DNA of 64,000 nucleotides from Halorubrum hochsteinianum (lineage in GTDB: Archaea > Halobacteriota > Halobacteria > Halobacteriales > Haloferacaceae): the NCBI RefSeq assembly GCF_023702125.1, contig NZ_CP098415.1:1-64000 (forward strand). Direction: 5' to 3'. How positions within the stretch are numbered: position 1 is the first letter of the stretch; every line of letters begins with the position of its first letter. The notes beneath the pieces were generated by a model that saw nothing but the letters and a program-made list of their open reading frames with translations, was not told the origin of the DNA and ran no database searches. The translations under genes and the position numbers were made by a program. Of the stretch, positions 35,739-44,498 are shown in pieces.

Positions 35739-37145
35739 ATGTTCACGGAGCGGTCCGCCCTCGTCGACGACGGACGCCCGATGCGCGGGTACGGCGTCGC
35801 GGTGACCCCCGGCCGCGACGGACCGCTCGTCTTCGTCGCCGGCTACGGCGAGCCGAACCGGCTGTACGCCCGCGAGGGCGACCGCTTCGCCGACACCGCC
35901 TGCGGCATCGTCGCCGACGGGACGCGCCACGGGATGGGCGTGTGCGCGGCCGACCTCGACGCCGACGGCTGCGAGGAGGTGTACGTCCACAACTGCGCGC
36001 GCGGCGTCGACGGCGGCGACCCCGACCTCCTCCTCAGCCGGCTAGAGTCAGACCGGTACCGCTGGACCGACGTGTTCGCCCGCGAGGTGAACGCCGACCG
36101 CCTCGACGTGCGCGCCGGGCGCTCGGTCGCCGCGCTCGACCGCCTTGGCACGGGCCGGTACGGGGTCGCCGTCTCCGGGTACGCCGCGCCGCTCGCGTTC
36201 TACGAGCTCGGCGACGACGGCGAGGTCACCGACATGGCCGAGGCGGTCGGGCTGGAGGTGGCGGGCGGCTGTCGGTCGCTGCTCGCGGTCCCGTACCGCT
36301 CCCGCGAGGGGGACCTGTTCGCCGGCGTCGAAGGGGGACCGAACCGGCTGTTCAGCAACCGCGACGGCCACTACGACCGGACCGACGGCGGCCCGGTGCT
36401 CTCGGACCCTGGCGGAGACACGCGTGGGGCGGCGATCGTCGACGAAGGCGGGACGTTCGCGCTCGCGGTCGGCAACGAGTCGGCCCCGAGCCGGCTCCTG
36501 CGCTGCGCGCCCGACGGCGGGTACGAGGACGTGGCCCCGCCCGCGCTCCGCGACGCCGGCGCGGTCCGAACCGTCGTCGCCGCGGACTTCGACAACGACG
36601 GGCGCGAGGAGCTGTTCTTCAACGTCTGCGGTGGCGAGAACCGGCTGTTCGAGCGGGTCGACGGCCTCGACGGGCGCTCTCGCTGGGAGTCCGTCGACCT
36701 CGGTGCGGCCGCGGAGCCGGACGGGTTCGGCACCGGCGCGGTGGCCGCCGACCTCGACGGCGACGGCGCGCTCGAACTCCTCGTCGTTCACGGCGAGGTC
36801 GCCGCGCAGCCGGTGACGGCCTACGGCGATCCGGACGCACCGGACGCCGGGTGGCTCCGCGTGCGGCCGACGACCCGTCACGGCGCGCCGGCGCGCGGGG
36901 CCGTCGTCACGCTGGAGACCGCCGAGGGAGTCCAACGCCGGACCGTCGACGCGGGCGGCGGCTGCCTCTGCCAGACGGAGCCGGTCGCCCACTTCGGCCT
37001 CGCACACGCTGAGCCGCTGCGCGTGGACGTGCGGTGGCCGGACGGGCGCGAGCGGACCGTCGTCGGACCCAGCGCGGACCGGGAGATCACGGTCAAACAC
37101 CCGTCGCGGAAGGCGACCGACCGCGACGCTCGGACGACGCGGTAG
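35739..37145 (+). CDS. FG-GAP/VCBS repeat protein with C-terminal ASPIC domain
   Basis: 468-aa protein of the CRTAC1-like type. Several calcium-binding FG-GAP loops are visible: AADLDADGCEEVYVHN, AADFDNDGREELFFNV and AADLDGDGALELLVVH. They form a beta-propeller, followed by an ASPIC/UnbV domain (RRTVDAGGGCLCQTEPVAHF, then LGLAHAEPLRVDVRWPDG-type sequence). No signal peptide is evident, unlike many such proteins. Function is unknown; members elsewhere bind calcium or carbohydrate. Confidence 0.85.
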   Translation: MFTERSALVDDGRPMRGYGVAVTPGRDGPLVFVAGYGEPNRLYAREGDRFADTACGIVADGTRHGMGVCAADLDADGCEEVYVHNCARGVDGGDPDLLLSRLESDRYRWTDVFAREVNADRLDVRAGRSVAALDRLGTGRYGVAVSGYAAPLAFYELGDDGEVTDMAEAVGLEVAGGCRSLLAVPYRSREGDLFAGVEGGPNRLFSNRDGHYDRTDGGPVLSDPGGDTRGAAIVDEGGTFALAVGNESAPSRLLRCAPDGGYEDVAPPALRDAGAVRTVVAADFDNDGREELFFNVCGGENRLFERVDGLDGRSRWESVDLGAAAEPDGFGTGAVAADLDGDGALELLVVHGEVAAQPVTAYGDPDAPDAGWLRVRPTTRHGAPARGAVVTLETAEGVQRRTVDAGGGCLCQTEPVAHFGLAHAEPLRVDVRWPDGRERTVVGPSADREITVKHPSRKATDRDARTTR

Positions 37146-37259
37146 CGGGCGACTGCCGGCCGCGACGCTCGGACGGTCCCGGCCGAGGGGACCGCTCCGG
37201 CCGTGGCCAGAACTGCCGGCCTTCGCGGGTTCAAGTGTCCGGGGGGCACACGAGACGGT

Positions 37260-37460
37260 ATGGTGGACCCGACCTCGGAGCTCGAGGAGGACGTCGACGA
37301 GGAGTCCGCGCCGCGCTGCGCGGCGTGCGGCGAGCCGGCGCTGGGCGTCGGTCGACGAACGGTGACGTGGGTCGAGGACGGCGACGCCGTCCATCGACGG
37401 TTCTGCTCGGAGGCGTGCCGCGCGGCGTGGGAGGACGAGCGCCCGTCGGCGGGCACGTAA
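37260..37460 (+). CDS. small CPxCG-type zinc-finger protein
   Basis: 66-aa protein. Two CXXC-type pairs make a zinc site: CAACGEPALG and FCSEACRAAW. Small zinc proteins of this kind are abundant in haloarchaea and some affect swarming, biofilm or stress responses. Start at the ATG of MVDPTSEL. The gene lies 95 bases before SBDS. Confidence 0.7.
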   Translation: MVDPTSELEEDVDEESAPRCAACGEPALGVGRRTVTWVEDGDAVHRRFCSEACRAAWEDERPSAGT

Positions 37461-37555
37461 CCGGCCGGGGCGCGGCCGCGACGACCGCACGCCGGGGTTC
37501 CGACGGCGGGTCGACGGCGGGAGGCTTTTTGCCCGCGGGGGTGGTACCGTCCGGT

Positions 37556-38281
37556 ATGATATCGCTCGACGAGGCCGTGACGGCCCGACTGGAGTCACAC
37601 GGGGAGCGCTTCGAGGTCCTGATCGACCCCGACGCCGCGCTCGCGATCAAACGCGGGGAGTTCGAGGGCGACCTGGAGGAGGTGATCGCCGCGGAGGACG
37701 TCTTCGAGAACGCCTCTCGGGGTGACCGACCGGCCGAGGAGGACTTGGAGACCGTCTTCGGCACCACGGAGCCGCTGGAGATCATTCCGGAGGTCGTCGA
37801 GCGCGGGGAGATCCAGATCACCGCCGAGCAGCGCGCGGAGATGCAAGAGCGCAAGCACAACCAGCTCGTTACCACCATCACGCGAAACGCGGTGAACCCG
37901 CAGATGGACGATTCGCCGCACCCGCCGGAGCGGATCGAGCGCGCCCTGGAGGAGGCCGGGTTCCAGATCGACCCGATGGAGCCGGTGGAGAACCAGGTCG
38001 ACGACGCGCTCGACGCGCTGCGCCCGGTGATCCCGATCCGGTTCGAGGAGGTGACGATGGCGGTCCAGCTCCCGGCCGACTACGCGGGGTCCGGGCAGGC
38101 GCAGATCCGGGAGTTCGGCGACCTCGAACGCGAGGAGTGGCAGAACGACGGCTCGTGGGTCGGCGTGCTCACCTTCCCCGCGGGGCTCCAGAACGAGCTC
38201 TACGACCTCGTCAACGAGGTCACCTCCGGGGAGGGCGACGCCCGCGTGATCAAGGACAAAGACGAGCTTCGGACTCGGTAG
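37556..38281 (+). CDS. ribosome maturation factor SBDS
   Basis: 241-aa SBDS orthologue, which with EF-2-like GTPases helps release eIF6 from the 50S subunit. N-terminal domain ISLDEAVTARLESHGERFEV with the AAEDVFENASRGDRPAEEDL stretch, the central helical RNPxxPHPPxRIExA-type segment (NPQMDDSPHPPERIERALEE), and the C-terminal ferredoxin-like domain ending WVGVLTFPAGLQNELYDLV. Normal length. Start is the ATG after GGTATG at 37556. Confidence 0.93.
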   Translation: MISLDEAVTARLESHGERFEVLIDPDAALAIKRGEFEGDLEEVIAAEDVFENASRGDRPAEEDLETVFGTTEPLEIIPEVVERGEIQITAEQRAEMQERKHNQLVTTITRNAVNPQMDDSPHPPERIERALEEAGFQIDPMEPVENQVDDALDALRPVIPIRFEEVTMAVQLPADYAGSGQAQIREFGDLEREEWQNDGSWVGVLTFPAGLQNELYDLVNEVTSGEGDARVIKDKDELRTR

Positions 38282-38382
38282 CGCCGTCCGACGGGCTGTT
38301 TCTGCCGCCGAATTCGACCGCGAGCCGCCGCAGTTTCACCGCCTCCGGGAGCTTGATACCGGCGGGACGCGGCTCGGGTAGC

Positions 38383-38874
38383 ATGCACCCACGCGCGGCG
38401 GAGTTCGCGGAACGGGCGCGGGAACGGTACGGGGTCGACCTCGACGTGCTGGAGTACGACGCGGGGACGGAGACGGCGGCCGCGGCGGCCGACGCCGTCG
38501 GCTGCGAGACGGGCGCGATCGCCTCAACCATCGTCGTGTCGCTCTGCGGCGGTAATCGGGACCCGCCGAACGACCTCGTGGCCGCGATCACGAGCGGCGC
38601 GAACCGGTTGGACCTCGACGCCGTCGCCGACCACTTCGGGGCCGACGCCGCCGCGATGGGCGATCCCGACCGGATCCGCGAGACGGTCGGCTGGAGCATC
38701 GGCGGGGTCCCGCCGCTCTGTCACGACGCCGCGCTGCCGACCGTCTTCGACCCGACGCTCACGGAGTACGACACCGTCTACGGCGCGGCGGGGACGCCGA
38801 GCGCGGTGTTCGCGATGGACCCGGCGACGCTCGCCGACCTCGCCGACGCAGCGGTCGTCGACCTCGCGGAGTGA
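38383..38874 (+). CDS. YbaK/EbsC aminoacyl-tRNA deacylase family protein
   Basis: 163-aa protein of the YbaK/ProX fold, which hydrolyses mischarged tRNA. Seen: AAAAADAVGCETGAIASTIV, LVAAITSGANRLDLDAVADH and the WSIGGVPPLCH stretch, followed by FDPTLTEYDTVYGAAGTPSAVF. The conserved Lys of bacterial YbaK is replaced in the I(A)KT(L)-like position by ASTI, so substrate or chemistry may differ. It sits alone after SBDS. Confidence 0.8.
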   Translation: MHPRAAEFAERARERYGVDLDVLEYDAGTETAAAAADAVGCETGAIASTIVVSLCGGNRDPPNDLVAAITSGANRLDLDAVADHFGADAAAMGDPDRIRETVGWSIGGVPPLCHDAALPTVFDPTLTEYDTVYGAAGTPSAVFAMDPATLADLADAAVVDLAE

Positions 38875-38935
38875 GAGACGGCCGCGCCCGCGCGCTCGCC
38901 GCGGGTTGTTAATCGGGAGCGCTCTCGCCCGCCCG

Positions 38936-38962
38936 ATTATTAAACAGAATTTATCAAATAAT
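38936..38962 (+). promoter_or_regulatory. AT-rich inverted repeat in the znuA-like promoter
   Basis: ATTATT (38936-38941) and AATAAT (38957-38962) form an inverted repeat around AAACAGAATTTATCA. The region 38930-38978 is sharply AT-rich in GC-rich surroundings and is followed by CTTTTTCTGTTAAT. The site is 35-60 bases upstream of the importer gene start, a suitable place for a metalloregulator (Zur- or DtxR-like) to act. The identity of the regulator is not known. Confidence 0.5.
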
Positions 38963-38996
38963 AACCTTTTTCTGTTAATCCGGGCTACGGATCGGT

Positions 38997-40028
38997 ATGA
39001 CTCACTCACGGCGGTCGGTGCTGCGGCGCGGTGCGGGACTCGCGGTCGCGGGGACGGCGGCGTCGCTCGCGGGGTGTTCCGGCGGCGGCGCTGACGGCGA
39101 CGCCGGGGGGTTCGACGCCGGCTACGCCGCCTTCTTCACCCTCAACGACTGGGCGAACGAGGTCGCGGGCGACGCCGCGACCTTCGAGGACCCGGTCGAC
39201 GTGGGGCGGCTCGGCCACGGCTGGACGCCGGACGGGACGCTCGCCGCGGACGTCGCCGCGACGGACGCGTTCGTCTACCTCGACAGCCCGGAGTTCTCGT
39301 GGGCGCAGGACCTCGCCGCGACGCTGGAGGCCGACTACGACTCCGTCGCCGTGATCGACGCGCTCGACGGGGTGGAAGACGACCTGCTCGACTGGGACCA
39401 CTCGCACGGGGACGAGGGCGGCGAGGACCACGAGGACGGACATGACGACGGCGACCACGACGGCGAAGGGGATGGCGGTCACGACGAGCAGCGGTACGAC
39501 CCGCACGTCTGGGTCGACCCGGTCCTCGCGGCCGAGATGGTCGACGCGATCGCGGCGGGACTCGGCGAGGCGGACCCGGGGAACGCGGACGCCTACGCCG
39601 ACAACGCCGCCGCGTACGCCGACGGACTCGACGGGGTCGACGCCGCCTTCGAGTCGATCGCCGAGGACGCCGCGCGCGACGTGGCCGTGCTCGCCGGCCA
39701 TAACTCCTTCCAGTACTTGGAGGCGCGATACGGGTTCCGGCTCCACTCGTCGGTCGGCGTCTCGCCGCAGAACGAGCCGACGCAGACGGAGATCGCCGAC
39801 ACGATCGACCTCGTCGACTCCGAGGGGATCGACGTGGTCCTGTACGACCAGTTCCAGTCGCCGCGGCTCGCCGAGTCGATAGTCGAGAACAGCGACGCGA
39901 CGGAGGCGGTCCCCGTCACGCCCGCCGGCGGGACGACCCGCGAGTGGAACGAGGCCGGCTACGGCTACCTCGAACAGATGACCGAGATCAACGTCCCCGC
40001 CTTCGAGCGGGCGTTCGGCGCGCAGTGA
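38997..40028 (+). CDS. znuA: zinc-type ABC transporter substrate-binding lipoprotein
   Basis: 343-aa cluster A-I metal-binding protein. A Tat signal RRSVLRRGAGLAVAG is followed by a lipobox LAGC, so it is exported folded and lipid-anchored. The core has the metal ligands in a WGHGW-like GRLGHGWTPDGTL (His), DPHVWVDP, and GHNSFQYLEARYGF. An extra His/Asp loop (residues 132-163, with HSHGDEG...DHEDGHDDGDHDGEG...) is typical of zinc-specific proteins. First gene of a three-gene importer with the ATPase and permease. Confidence 0.88.
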   Translation: MTHSRRSVLRRGAGLAVAGTAASLAGCSGGGADGDAGGFDAGYAAFFTLNDWANEVAGDAATFEDPVDVGRLGHGWTPDGTLAADVAATDAFVYLDSPEFSWAQDLAATLEADYDSVAVIDALDGVEDDLLDWDHSHGDEGGEDHEDGHDDGDHDGEGDGGHDEQRYDPHVWVDPVLAAEMVDAIAAGLGEADPGNADAYADNAAAYADGLDGVDAAFESIAEDAARDVAVLAGHNSFQYLEARYGFRLHSSVGVSPQNEPTQTEIADTIDLVDSEGIDVVLYDQFQSPRLAESIVENSDATEAVPVTPAGGTTREWNEAGYGYLEQMTEINVPAFERAFGAQ

Positions 40029-40128
40029 GCGGGACGAACGACGGGCCGCCGGCGAGTGCGCCGACGCGACGGCGCGGAGACGGACGAAAGGAGCTAAAGG
40101 TCCGGCCGACCCAGATCGAGGACACACA

Positions 40129-40869
40129 GTGAGCGAAATCGTCGATATCGACGGCGTATCGTTCTCCTACGGCGACACCGTCGCCGTGAGCGACGTCTCT
40201 CTGGCGGTCGAGGAGGGAGACTTCCTCGGGTTGGTCGGACCGAACGGCTCCGGGAAGACGACCCTGCTCCACCTCATGCTCGGCCTCCACGAGCCGGACG
40301 AGGGGTCCGTCCGGCTGTTCGGCCGCCCGGTCGGGGAGTTCGACGACGGCGGTCGGATCGGCTACGTCTCGCAGAAGGCGACGAGCCGCGGCGGCGCGAT
40401 GCCGGTCACCGTCCGGGAGTGCGTCACCATGGGCCGGTTCGCGCACGCCGGCCGCGGGCGGCTCTCGGCGGCCGACCGCGACGCCGTCGCCGACGCCATC
40501 GAGACGGTCGGTATCGGCGACCTCGCCGACCGGCTCGTCTCTGAGCTGTCGGGCGGCCAGAAGCAGCGGGCGTACATCGCTCGCGCGCTCGCCAGCGACG
40601 CGGACCTCCTCGCGCTCGACGAGCCGACCGTCGGCGTCGACGCCGAGTCGCGCGACGCGTTCTACGCCCTCCTCGACGAGCTCAACGACGAGGGGATCAC
40701 CATCATTCTCATCGAACACGACATCGGGGTCGTCACCGACCGCGCGAACCGCATCGCCTGCGTCAACACCGAGCTGTACCACCACGGAGACACGGAGTCG
40801 TTCGTGGAGAGCGACGCCCTCGCGGAGGCGTACGGCACGACGGGGCAGGTCGTCCACCACCACCACTGA
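40129..40869 (+). CDS. znuC: zinc-type ABC transporter ATP-binding protein
   Basis: 246-aa ATPase of the metal-ABC family, GTG start. Walker A GLVGPNGSGKTTLLHLM, Q-loop GYVSQKA, ABC signature LSGGQKQRAYIARAL, Walker B DLLALDEPTVGVD and H-loop IILIEHDIGVV. It ends in VVHHHH, a His tail that may touch zinc. Its stop shares a base with the permease ATG. Confidence 0.92.
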   Translation: MSEIVDIDGVSFSYGDTVAVSDVSLAVEEGDFLGLVGPNGSGKTTLLHLMLGLHEPDEGSVRLFGRPVGEFDDGGRIGYVSQKATSRGGAMPVTVRECVTMGRFAHAGRGRLSAADRDAVADAIETVGIGDLADRLVSELSGGQKQRAYIARALASDADLLALDEPTVGVDAESRDAFYALLDELNDEGITIILIEHDIGVVTDRANRIACVNTELYHHGDTESFVESDALAEAYGTTGQVVHHHH

Positions 40870-41927
40870 TGAGCGAGGGATCAGCCGCCGCCGAACGCGG
40901 TACCTCCCGCCCCGACCGCGGGCTCCGCCGGACCGCTGAGCTCGTCGGCATCGGCGTCACCGCGCTCGTCGCCGCCGTCATGCTCGGGTTCGTCCTGCTG
41001 TACTGGGCCAGGGACCTCCCCGTGGCGAGCGACCTGTACGCCGCGTTCCGGTCGCTCGGACGGGGGATGGACGCCGGGTTCGGGACGAACGTGTTCCGCC
41101 ACCCGATCATGTGGCAGTCGATGGCGGTCGGCGTGCTCGTGGGGGTCGTCGCCCCGCTCGTCGGCTCCTTCCTCGTTCACCGCGAGATGGCGCTGATCGG
41201 CGAGACGCTCGCGCACACCGCCTTCGCCGGGGTGGCGGTCGGCATCCTCCTCACCGCCTCGACCGGGTGGAGCGGGTCGCTGTTGCTCGTCGCGCTCGTC
41301 GTCGGCATCCTCGGCGCGCTCGCCGTCCAGTGGCTCACCGAGCGCACCGACGCCTACGGCGACGTGCCCATCGCGATCATGCTCAGCGGGAGCTTCGCGG
41401 TCGGCACCCTGATCATCAGCTACGGCGACGGGCTCACCGGCGTCAACATCCAGGGGTACCTGTTCGGGAACCTCGCGGTCGTCACGCCGGAGGGGGCGCG
41501 CCTCATGGGGGCGCTCTCGCTGATCGTCGTCGCGGGCGTGGCGCTGACGTACAAACAGCTCCTCTTCATCACCTTCGACGAGCAGGCCGCGCGGGTCGCG
41601 CAGCTGAACGTCACGGGCTACAACACGCTGCTCGTGGTGTTGACCGCGGTCGTCGTCGTGGGCGCGATGCAGGTGCTCGGCGTCATCCTCGTCGCCGCGA
41701 TGTTGGTCGTCCCCGTCGCGGCCGCCTCGCAGGTCGCCCGGAGCTTCCGCGAGACGATGTACCTCGCGGTGATATTCGGGCAGGTGTCGGTGGCCGGCGG
41801 CTTCGCGGTCTCGATCGGTCTCGGACTCCCCTCCGGCGGATCGATCGTGGTCACGGCCATCGCGGTGTACCTCGCCACCGTCGTCGGCTCCGGCTCCTCG
41901 GTGCGGGCCATCTCGTCGCACGGGTGA
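40869..41927 (+). CDS. znuB: zinc-type ABC transporter permease
   Basis: 352-aa ABC-3 family permease. About eight to nine TM segments; the conserved loop region AHTAFAGVAVGILL and the SVAGGFAVSIGLGLPSGGSIVVT end resemble other ZnuB/TroC proteins. A 45-residue N-terminal extension precedes the first TM. It starts at the ATG overlapping the ATPase stop. Confidence 0.92.
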   Translation: MSEGSAAAERGTSRPDRGLRRTAELVGIGVTALVAAVMLGFVLLYWARDLPVASDLYAAFRSLGRGMDAGFGTNVFRHPIMWQSMAVGVLVGVVAPLVGSFLVHREMALIGETLAHTAFAGVAVGILLTASTGWSGSLLLVALVVGILGALAVQWLTERTDAYGDVPIAIMLSGSFAVGTLIISYGDGLTGVNIQGYLFGNLAVVTPEGARLMGALSLIVVAGVALTYKQLLFITFDEQAARVAQLNVTGYNTLLVVLTAVVVVGAMQVLGVILVAAMLVVPVAAASQVARSFRETMYLAVIFGQVSVAGGFAVSIGLGLPSGGSIVVTAIAVYLATVVGSGSSVRAISSHG

Positions 41928-42019
41928 CGGCGACGCCCTCGCGCCGCGGGCGGGAGACGACCGCGTTCGCCCCCGTCCGGTTTCCACAGACCCTTATGTC
42001 GCGGCCGCGACCCGCACGT

Positions 42020-42304
42020 ATGGGAGACACCGAGACCTACACGGTCACCGGTCCCGACGGTGACGAAGAGTCGTTCGAACTGCCCGCCGGCCTCGTCGAC
42101 GTGCTCAGCGAACAGGGCGAGCCGTCGACCGCGGTCGTCTCGGACGTGGTCGTCCAGGCGATGGCCCAGCAGGCGCACGTCATCGTCCACCACAGCGAGG
42201 GGGACGTGCCCGAGGACATCGCGGAGATGGAGGAGACGGCCGCGGAGCTGTTCGAGGAGCGCTTCGGACAGCCCCTCGAAGAGGCGCTCGGCCACTCGCA
42301 CTGA
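42020..42304 (+). CDS. small conserved haloarchaeal protein
   Basis: 94-aa acidic protein. It looks like a dimerising alpha/beta protein: YTVTGPDGDEESFELPAGLV, ALVDVLSEQG-like sequence, SDVVVQAMAQQAHVIVHHSE, then a helix AAELFEERFGQPLEEAL ending GHSH. No family named with certainty (I recall a DUF7545-type protein). Start at the ATG at 42020. Confidence 0.65.
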   Translation: MGDTETYTVTGPDGDEESFELPAGLVDVLSEQGEPSTAVVSDVVVQAMAQQAHVIVHHSEGDVPEDIAEMEETAAELFEERFGQPLEEALGHSH

Positions 42305-42383
42305 GCGGGTCCGACGCCGCGTTCCACCCGAACCAGTTCGCCCCGACCGGCCGCTTAAGCCGGTCGAGACCCTATCTCCTCAC

Positions 42384-42827
42384 ATGACTATGGACCCGGA
42401 CGGCGCGGACGCTCCGGTGTTGATCTTCGACGGCGACTGCCCGTACTGCTCGGTCGCGGCGGTCGCGCTCCGCCGGCTCGACGGGGTCGTCGCGGTCCCG
42501 TGGGAGGCCGACCCGGTCGGGCCGTTCCTCGACGCGCAGTTCGGCTCCCGCCCGTTCGCGATGGTGTTCGTCGACCCCGTCGAGCGCCGCGTGTACGCCG
42601 GCCGGTCGGCCGCGGAGGAACTGGCGGAGCGGGCCGGGACCCCCGAGATCGTCGGGGGGCTCGTCCGCGACAACTACGACGCCATCGCTGGCGTCGTCGG
42701 CGCGCTGTCGGGACGCGACCGCGACCCCGACGATTTCCACGACACCTATTCGCTCAACGACGACGCCGGCGAGCTGATCGGGTCGCTCCGGGCGGCCGCG
42801 GACGAGGCCCCAACCGCGCTGCCGTGA
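42384..42827 (+). CDS. DCC-family (DUF393) thiol-disulfide oxidoreductase-like protein
   Basis: 147-aa protein. The family signature LIFDGDCPYCSVAAVALRRL opens the protein, with the CXXC pair in DCPYC and the preceding DGDC. The rest is helical. DUF393 proteins have a thioredoxin-like fold; some act as electron or disulfide carriers. Start at the ATG of MTMDPDGAD. The next gene (42880) is on the same strand, 52 bases on. Confidence 0.8.
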   Translation: MTMDPDGADAPVLIFDGDCPYCSVAAVALRRLDGVVAVPWEADPVGPFLDAQFGSRPFAMVFVDPVERRVYAGRSAAEELAERAGTPEIVGGLVRDNYDAIAGVVGALSGRDRDPDDFHDTYSLNDDAGELIGSLRAAADEAPTALP

Positions 42828-42879
42828 CGGCGGCGACGGCGGGTCCGTCCGCGGGGGACGCTTCGGGGGTGATCGACCG

Positions 42880-43389
42880 ATGAGCGACGCCGCCGGCGGC
42901 AGCTACACGCTCGTCGTCGACCTCGCGGCGGACGCGACGCTGTCCGCGGGCGCGCTCGGCGACCATCGCCTTCCGGGCGGCGCGTACGCCTACACCGGGA
43001 GCGCGCTCGGGTCCGGCGGCTTCTCCCGGGTCGACAGACACCGGCGGACCGCGCGCGGCGACCACGACGTGCGCCACTGGCACGTCGACTACCTGCTCGG
43101 GCACCCGGCGGCGCGAATCGACCGCGTCGTCCGGAGCCGCGGCGTCGACGTCGAGTGCGCGGTCGCGCGTCGGCTTCCGGACGGACCGATCGACGGGTTC
43201 GGGGCCTCCGACTGCGGCTGCCCGAGTCACCTGGCCGGGAGCGGTGCGGGGGGTTCGGGGTCGGACTCGGACCGGGCCGACGCCCTCGACGCCCTCGCCG
43301 AGCGCGCGCTGGCGGCGCACGGGGCGGCGGTCGCGGAGACCGACGACCCGGACGCGACCGTCGAGGTCGTCGCCGGTTCCGAGGAGTGA
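42880..43389 (+). CDS. DUF123 / GIY-YIG-like protein
   Basis: 169-aa protein of the DUF123 family. N-terminal TLVVDLAADATLSAGALGDH and YAYTGSALGSGGFSRVDRH match the GIY-YIG-related pattern, with RHWHVDYLLGHPAARI later and a FGASDCGCPSHLAG segment. The DUF123 fold is related to nucleases but conserved catalytic residues are not assured. The C-terminal 50 residues are low complexity. Function unknown. Confidence 0.75.
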   Translation: MSDAAGGSYTLVVDLAADATLSAGALGDHRLPGGAYAYTGSALGSGGFSRVDRHRRTARGDHDVRHWHVDYLLGHPAARIDRVVRSRGVDVECAVARRLPDGPIDGFGASDCGCPSHLAGSGAGGSGSDSDRADALDALAERALAAHGAAVAETDDPDATVEVVAGSEE

Positions 43390-43408
43390 GCTTCGGGCCG
43401 GAACCCTC

Positions 43409-43891
43409 TCAGAGGTCGTACCGATCGACGACCTGTCGGAGCTGTTCCTCGCGGCCCTCTAGGGCGTCGTCGCGGAGGACGCGCTCGTCCTCGGACGGGC
43501 ACTCCAGGTCCGGTACCGGGGTCGGGCGTCCCTCCTCGTCGAGCGCGACGAAGGTGAAGTAGGAGGTGGTCGTCCGGCGCGTCTCGTCCGTGCGGGGGTT
43601 CTCGGCGCGAACGTCGACCTTCACGTCGACGCTTGTCCGGCCGGTGTTGAACACGTACCCCTCGATGATGGCGACCTCGCCCATCTCGATGGGCGCGATG
43701 AAGTCGACGTGGTCCATCGAGGCGGTGACCACCTGCCGGTTCGCGAACCGCATACCGGCGATGGCACCGCAGATGTCCATCCAGTGTAACACCGTCCCAC
43801 CGAGCGCGCGGCCGAGGTTGTTCGTGTCGTTCGGCAGCAGCATCTCCGTCATCTCGGTGTGGGAGGAGCCGAGGGTGGCCGTCTCGTCCAT
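43409..43891 (-). CDS. acyl-CoA thioesterase (hotdog, YciA type)
   Basis: 160-aa hotdog-fold thioesterase. LPNDTNNLGRALGGTVLHWMDICGAIAG carries the catalytic Asn/Asp region and the long helix, followed by VTASMDHVDFIAPIEMGEV. A C-terminal PVPDLECPSEDERVLRD arm is typical of haloarchaeal members. It would hydrolyse acyl-CoA; the preferred chain length is unknown. Confidence 0.85.
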   Translation of the reverse strand: MDETATLGSSHTEMTEMLLPNDTNNLGRALGGTVLHWMDICGAIAGMRFANRQVVTASMDHVDFIAPIEMGEVAIIEGYVFNTGRTSVDVKVDVRAENPRTDETRRTTTSYFTFVALDEEGRPTPVPDLECPSEDERVLRDDALEGREEQLRQVVDRYDL

Positions 43892-43977
43892 GCGCTCCGT
43901 GGGAGGGCCGGCGACTTGAACGGCGGGCTTCGCGTTTCGGGATCGTCGGCGTCCGAGGGCAACCCGGTCCCGAGGTC

Positions 43978-44436
43978 TCAGCGTTCCTCGGATGGGTCGC
44001 CGTCGCCGCTGAAGCGTATCGAGTCCGGCGGACGGCCCGCCTCGTCTATCACCGCGTCGGTGACGACGATGGGGCAGTCGACGCGGACGGCCAGCGCGAG
44101 GGCGTCGGAGGGGCGGGCGTCGAAGACGAACCGCTCCGGCTCGCCGTCGTCGTACCGCTCGGCGTCGACCTTCGCGTAGAAGGTGCCGTCGCGGAGGTCG
44201 TCGACGCGGACGCGGTCGATAGCGCCGCCGAACTCCGTGAGGATCTCGACGAGCAGGTCGTGGGTGAGCGGTCGGTCGAACGGTTCGCCTTCGAGCGCCA
44301 TCCCGATCGACTGCGCCTGGTCGCCGCTGACGAATATCGGGACGTACTCGCCGCGCGCCGAGAGGATCACCGCCGGGACGTCGCCGCTCGGCGCTGAGCC
44401 CGCACCGACCCCGACGACCTCGGCCTCGTGTTCCAT
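43978..44436 (-). CDS. DUF151 bifunctional-nuclease-domain protein
   Basis: 152-aa protein with the DUF151 (BFN) domain. AVILSARGEYVPIFVSGDQA and SIGMALEGEPFDRPLTHDLL open the core, with FVFDARPSDALALAVRVDCP carrying the DARPSDA signature. Members are linked to DNase/RNase activity in plants and to stress in bacteria. Start at the ATG of MEHEAEVV. Confidence 0.8.
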   Translation of the reverse strand: MEHEAEVVGVGAGSAPSGDVPAVILSARGEYVPIFVSGDQAQSIGMALEGEPFDRPLTHDLLVEILTEFGGAIDRVRVDDLRDGTFYAKVDAERYDDGEPERFVFDARPSDALALAVRVDCPIVVTDAVIDEAGRPPDSIRFSGDGDPSEER

Positions 44437-44498
44437 ATCGGAACGTGGTGGCGGCGGCTTGAATAGCTGTCCCACGCCCGCCGCTCGGCGCGGCGGCG

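Noticed and set aside
32817-35990. 1057-codon minus-strand frame opposite glpC and the DICT gene
   Set aside because: Same reason: antisense shadow over conserved coding sequence.
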